Below, piece after piece: positions 63,788 to 64,000 of a stretch of 64,000 nucleotides of DNA. A program made the position numbers and the translations under genes. The notes under the pieces are model-generated. The model was not told the DNA's origin, ran no database searches, and worked only from the letters and a program-made list of their open reading frames with translations. The DNA comes from CAVQCX01 sp963711095 (GTDB lineage Bacteria > Pseudomonadota > Gammaproteobacteria > Chromatiales > Chromatiaceae), in NCBI GenBank assembly GCA_963711095.1, contig CAVQCX010000038.1, positions 310,001 through 374,000 on the forward strand. Reading direction: 5' to 3'. The number at the start of each line of letters is the position of its first letter. The stretch's first letter is position 1.

Positions 63788-63815
63788 AGGCTTGGCCGCC
63801 GAGGCGGCCAAGCCT
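63788..63815 (-). terminator. acs terminator-like hairpin
   Basis: AGGCTTGGCCGCC and GGCGGCCAAGCCT form a perfect 13-bp stem with a 2-nt loop, 20 bp past the acs stop codon. Only a short T-rich run follows on the minus strand, so the T-tract is weak. Confidence 0.65.
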
Positions 63816-63835
63816 GGATTGCTACCACGGGCCGA

Positions 63836-64000
63836 TTACTTGTTGGCGCGGTTCTCGATCAGGCTCTCTACCACGCTCGGGTCGGCCAGCGTGGAGGTGT
63901 CACCGATCTGGGCGGCCTCATTAGCGGCGATCTTGCGCAGGATGCGGCGCATGATCTTCCCGGACCGGGTCTTGGGCAGACTCGGCGCCCACTGGATGAC
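63836..64000 (-). CDS. acs: Acetyl-CoA synthetase, C-terminal end
   Basis: The last 54 residues of a gene that runs off the right edge. PKTRSGKIMRRILRKIA contains the conserved catalytic lysine, the residue acetylated by Pat in Salmonella (K609). The tail VVESLIENRANK is typical for Acs. Activates acetate to acetyl-CoA via acetyl-AMP. Confidence 0.92.
   Translation of the reverse strand, partial: VIQWAPSLPKTRSGKIMRRILRKIAANEAAQIGDTSTLADPSVVESLIENRANK

Overview
The window is about 64 kb of GC-rich DNA with a typical gammaproteobacterial gene set: ffh–rpsP–rimM–trmD–rplS, a ypjD-type CcsA protein beside ffh, sbcB, kup, fieF and a CpxRA/CpxP-like stress system. A seven-haem cytochrome locus, a c4-type dihaem cytochrome, an exported DsrE-like protein and an Fe-S flavoreductase suggest a respiratory or sulfur-associated lineage such as Chromatiales/Ectothiorhodospiraceae. 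That placement is inference from gene content. No rRNA is present to fix it.

Layout. 1-3.8 kb: start of an exopolyphosphatase gene, a NUDIX hydrolase and a CpxA/CpxR/CpxP-like cluster with three GTAAC half-sites at 10-bp spacing. 3.9-14.6 kb: an IS3 remnant, an exported serine hydrolase of the beta-lactamase fold, a broken REP-associated transposase (RAYT), a hybrid sensor kinase and a very large exonuclease-RecQ-UvrD helicase with one frameshift. 14.6-22.3 kb: a decayed genomic island between two copies of a tRNA-Arg(CCU) gene. The right copy is intact and the left is degenerate; a second 27-bp direct repeat lies just inside each end. The island holds an unknown 270-aa protein, three kinds of broken transposase, a glycosyltransferase-like gene, and a toxin-antitoxin pair lying between two integron attC-like sites.

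22.3-41.9 kb is mostly core: tRNA-Ala, ypjD, ffh, the rpsP operon with promoter and terminator, the multihaem cytochrome/PpiC/TlpA operon divergent from a dihaem cytochrome, sbcB, a DEAD-box helicase, small conserved genes, a 131-bp MITE that supplies the stop codon of its neighbour, and an overlapping MnmM-like/MnmC(o)-like pair that could make mnm5s2U in tRNA by two separate proteins. 42-57 kb carries small proteins of unknown function, a MerR/B12 photoreceptor-type regulator (frameshifted), a lipase-maturation-factor protein, fieF, a Q/N/Y-rich secreted protein, a decayed DUF4124 gene, and a long-repeat RcnB-like exported protein. Two members of one MITE family with 5-bp target duplications lie at 47.6 and 56.8 kb. 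57-64 kb: kup, a Pat-type protein acetyltransferase (frameshifted), a NYN/cold-shock fusion protein and the 3' end of acs, the classical Pat substrate.

Three large genes (helicase, MerR/B12 regulator, Pat) are each broken by a single apparent inserted base while both sides remain well conserved. This looks like sequencing error or very recent loss. The island pseudogenes carry several lesions each and are genuinely decayed.
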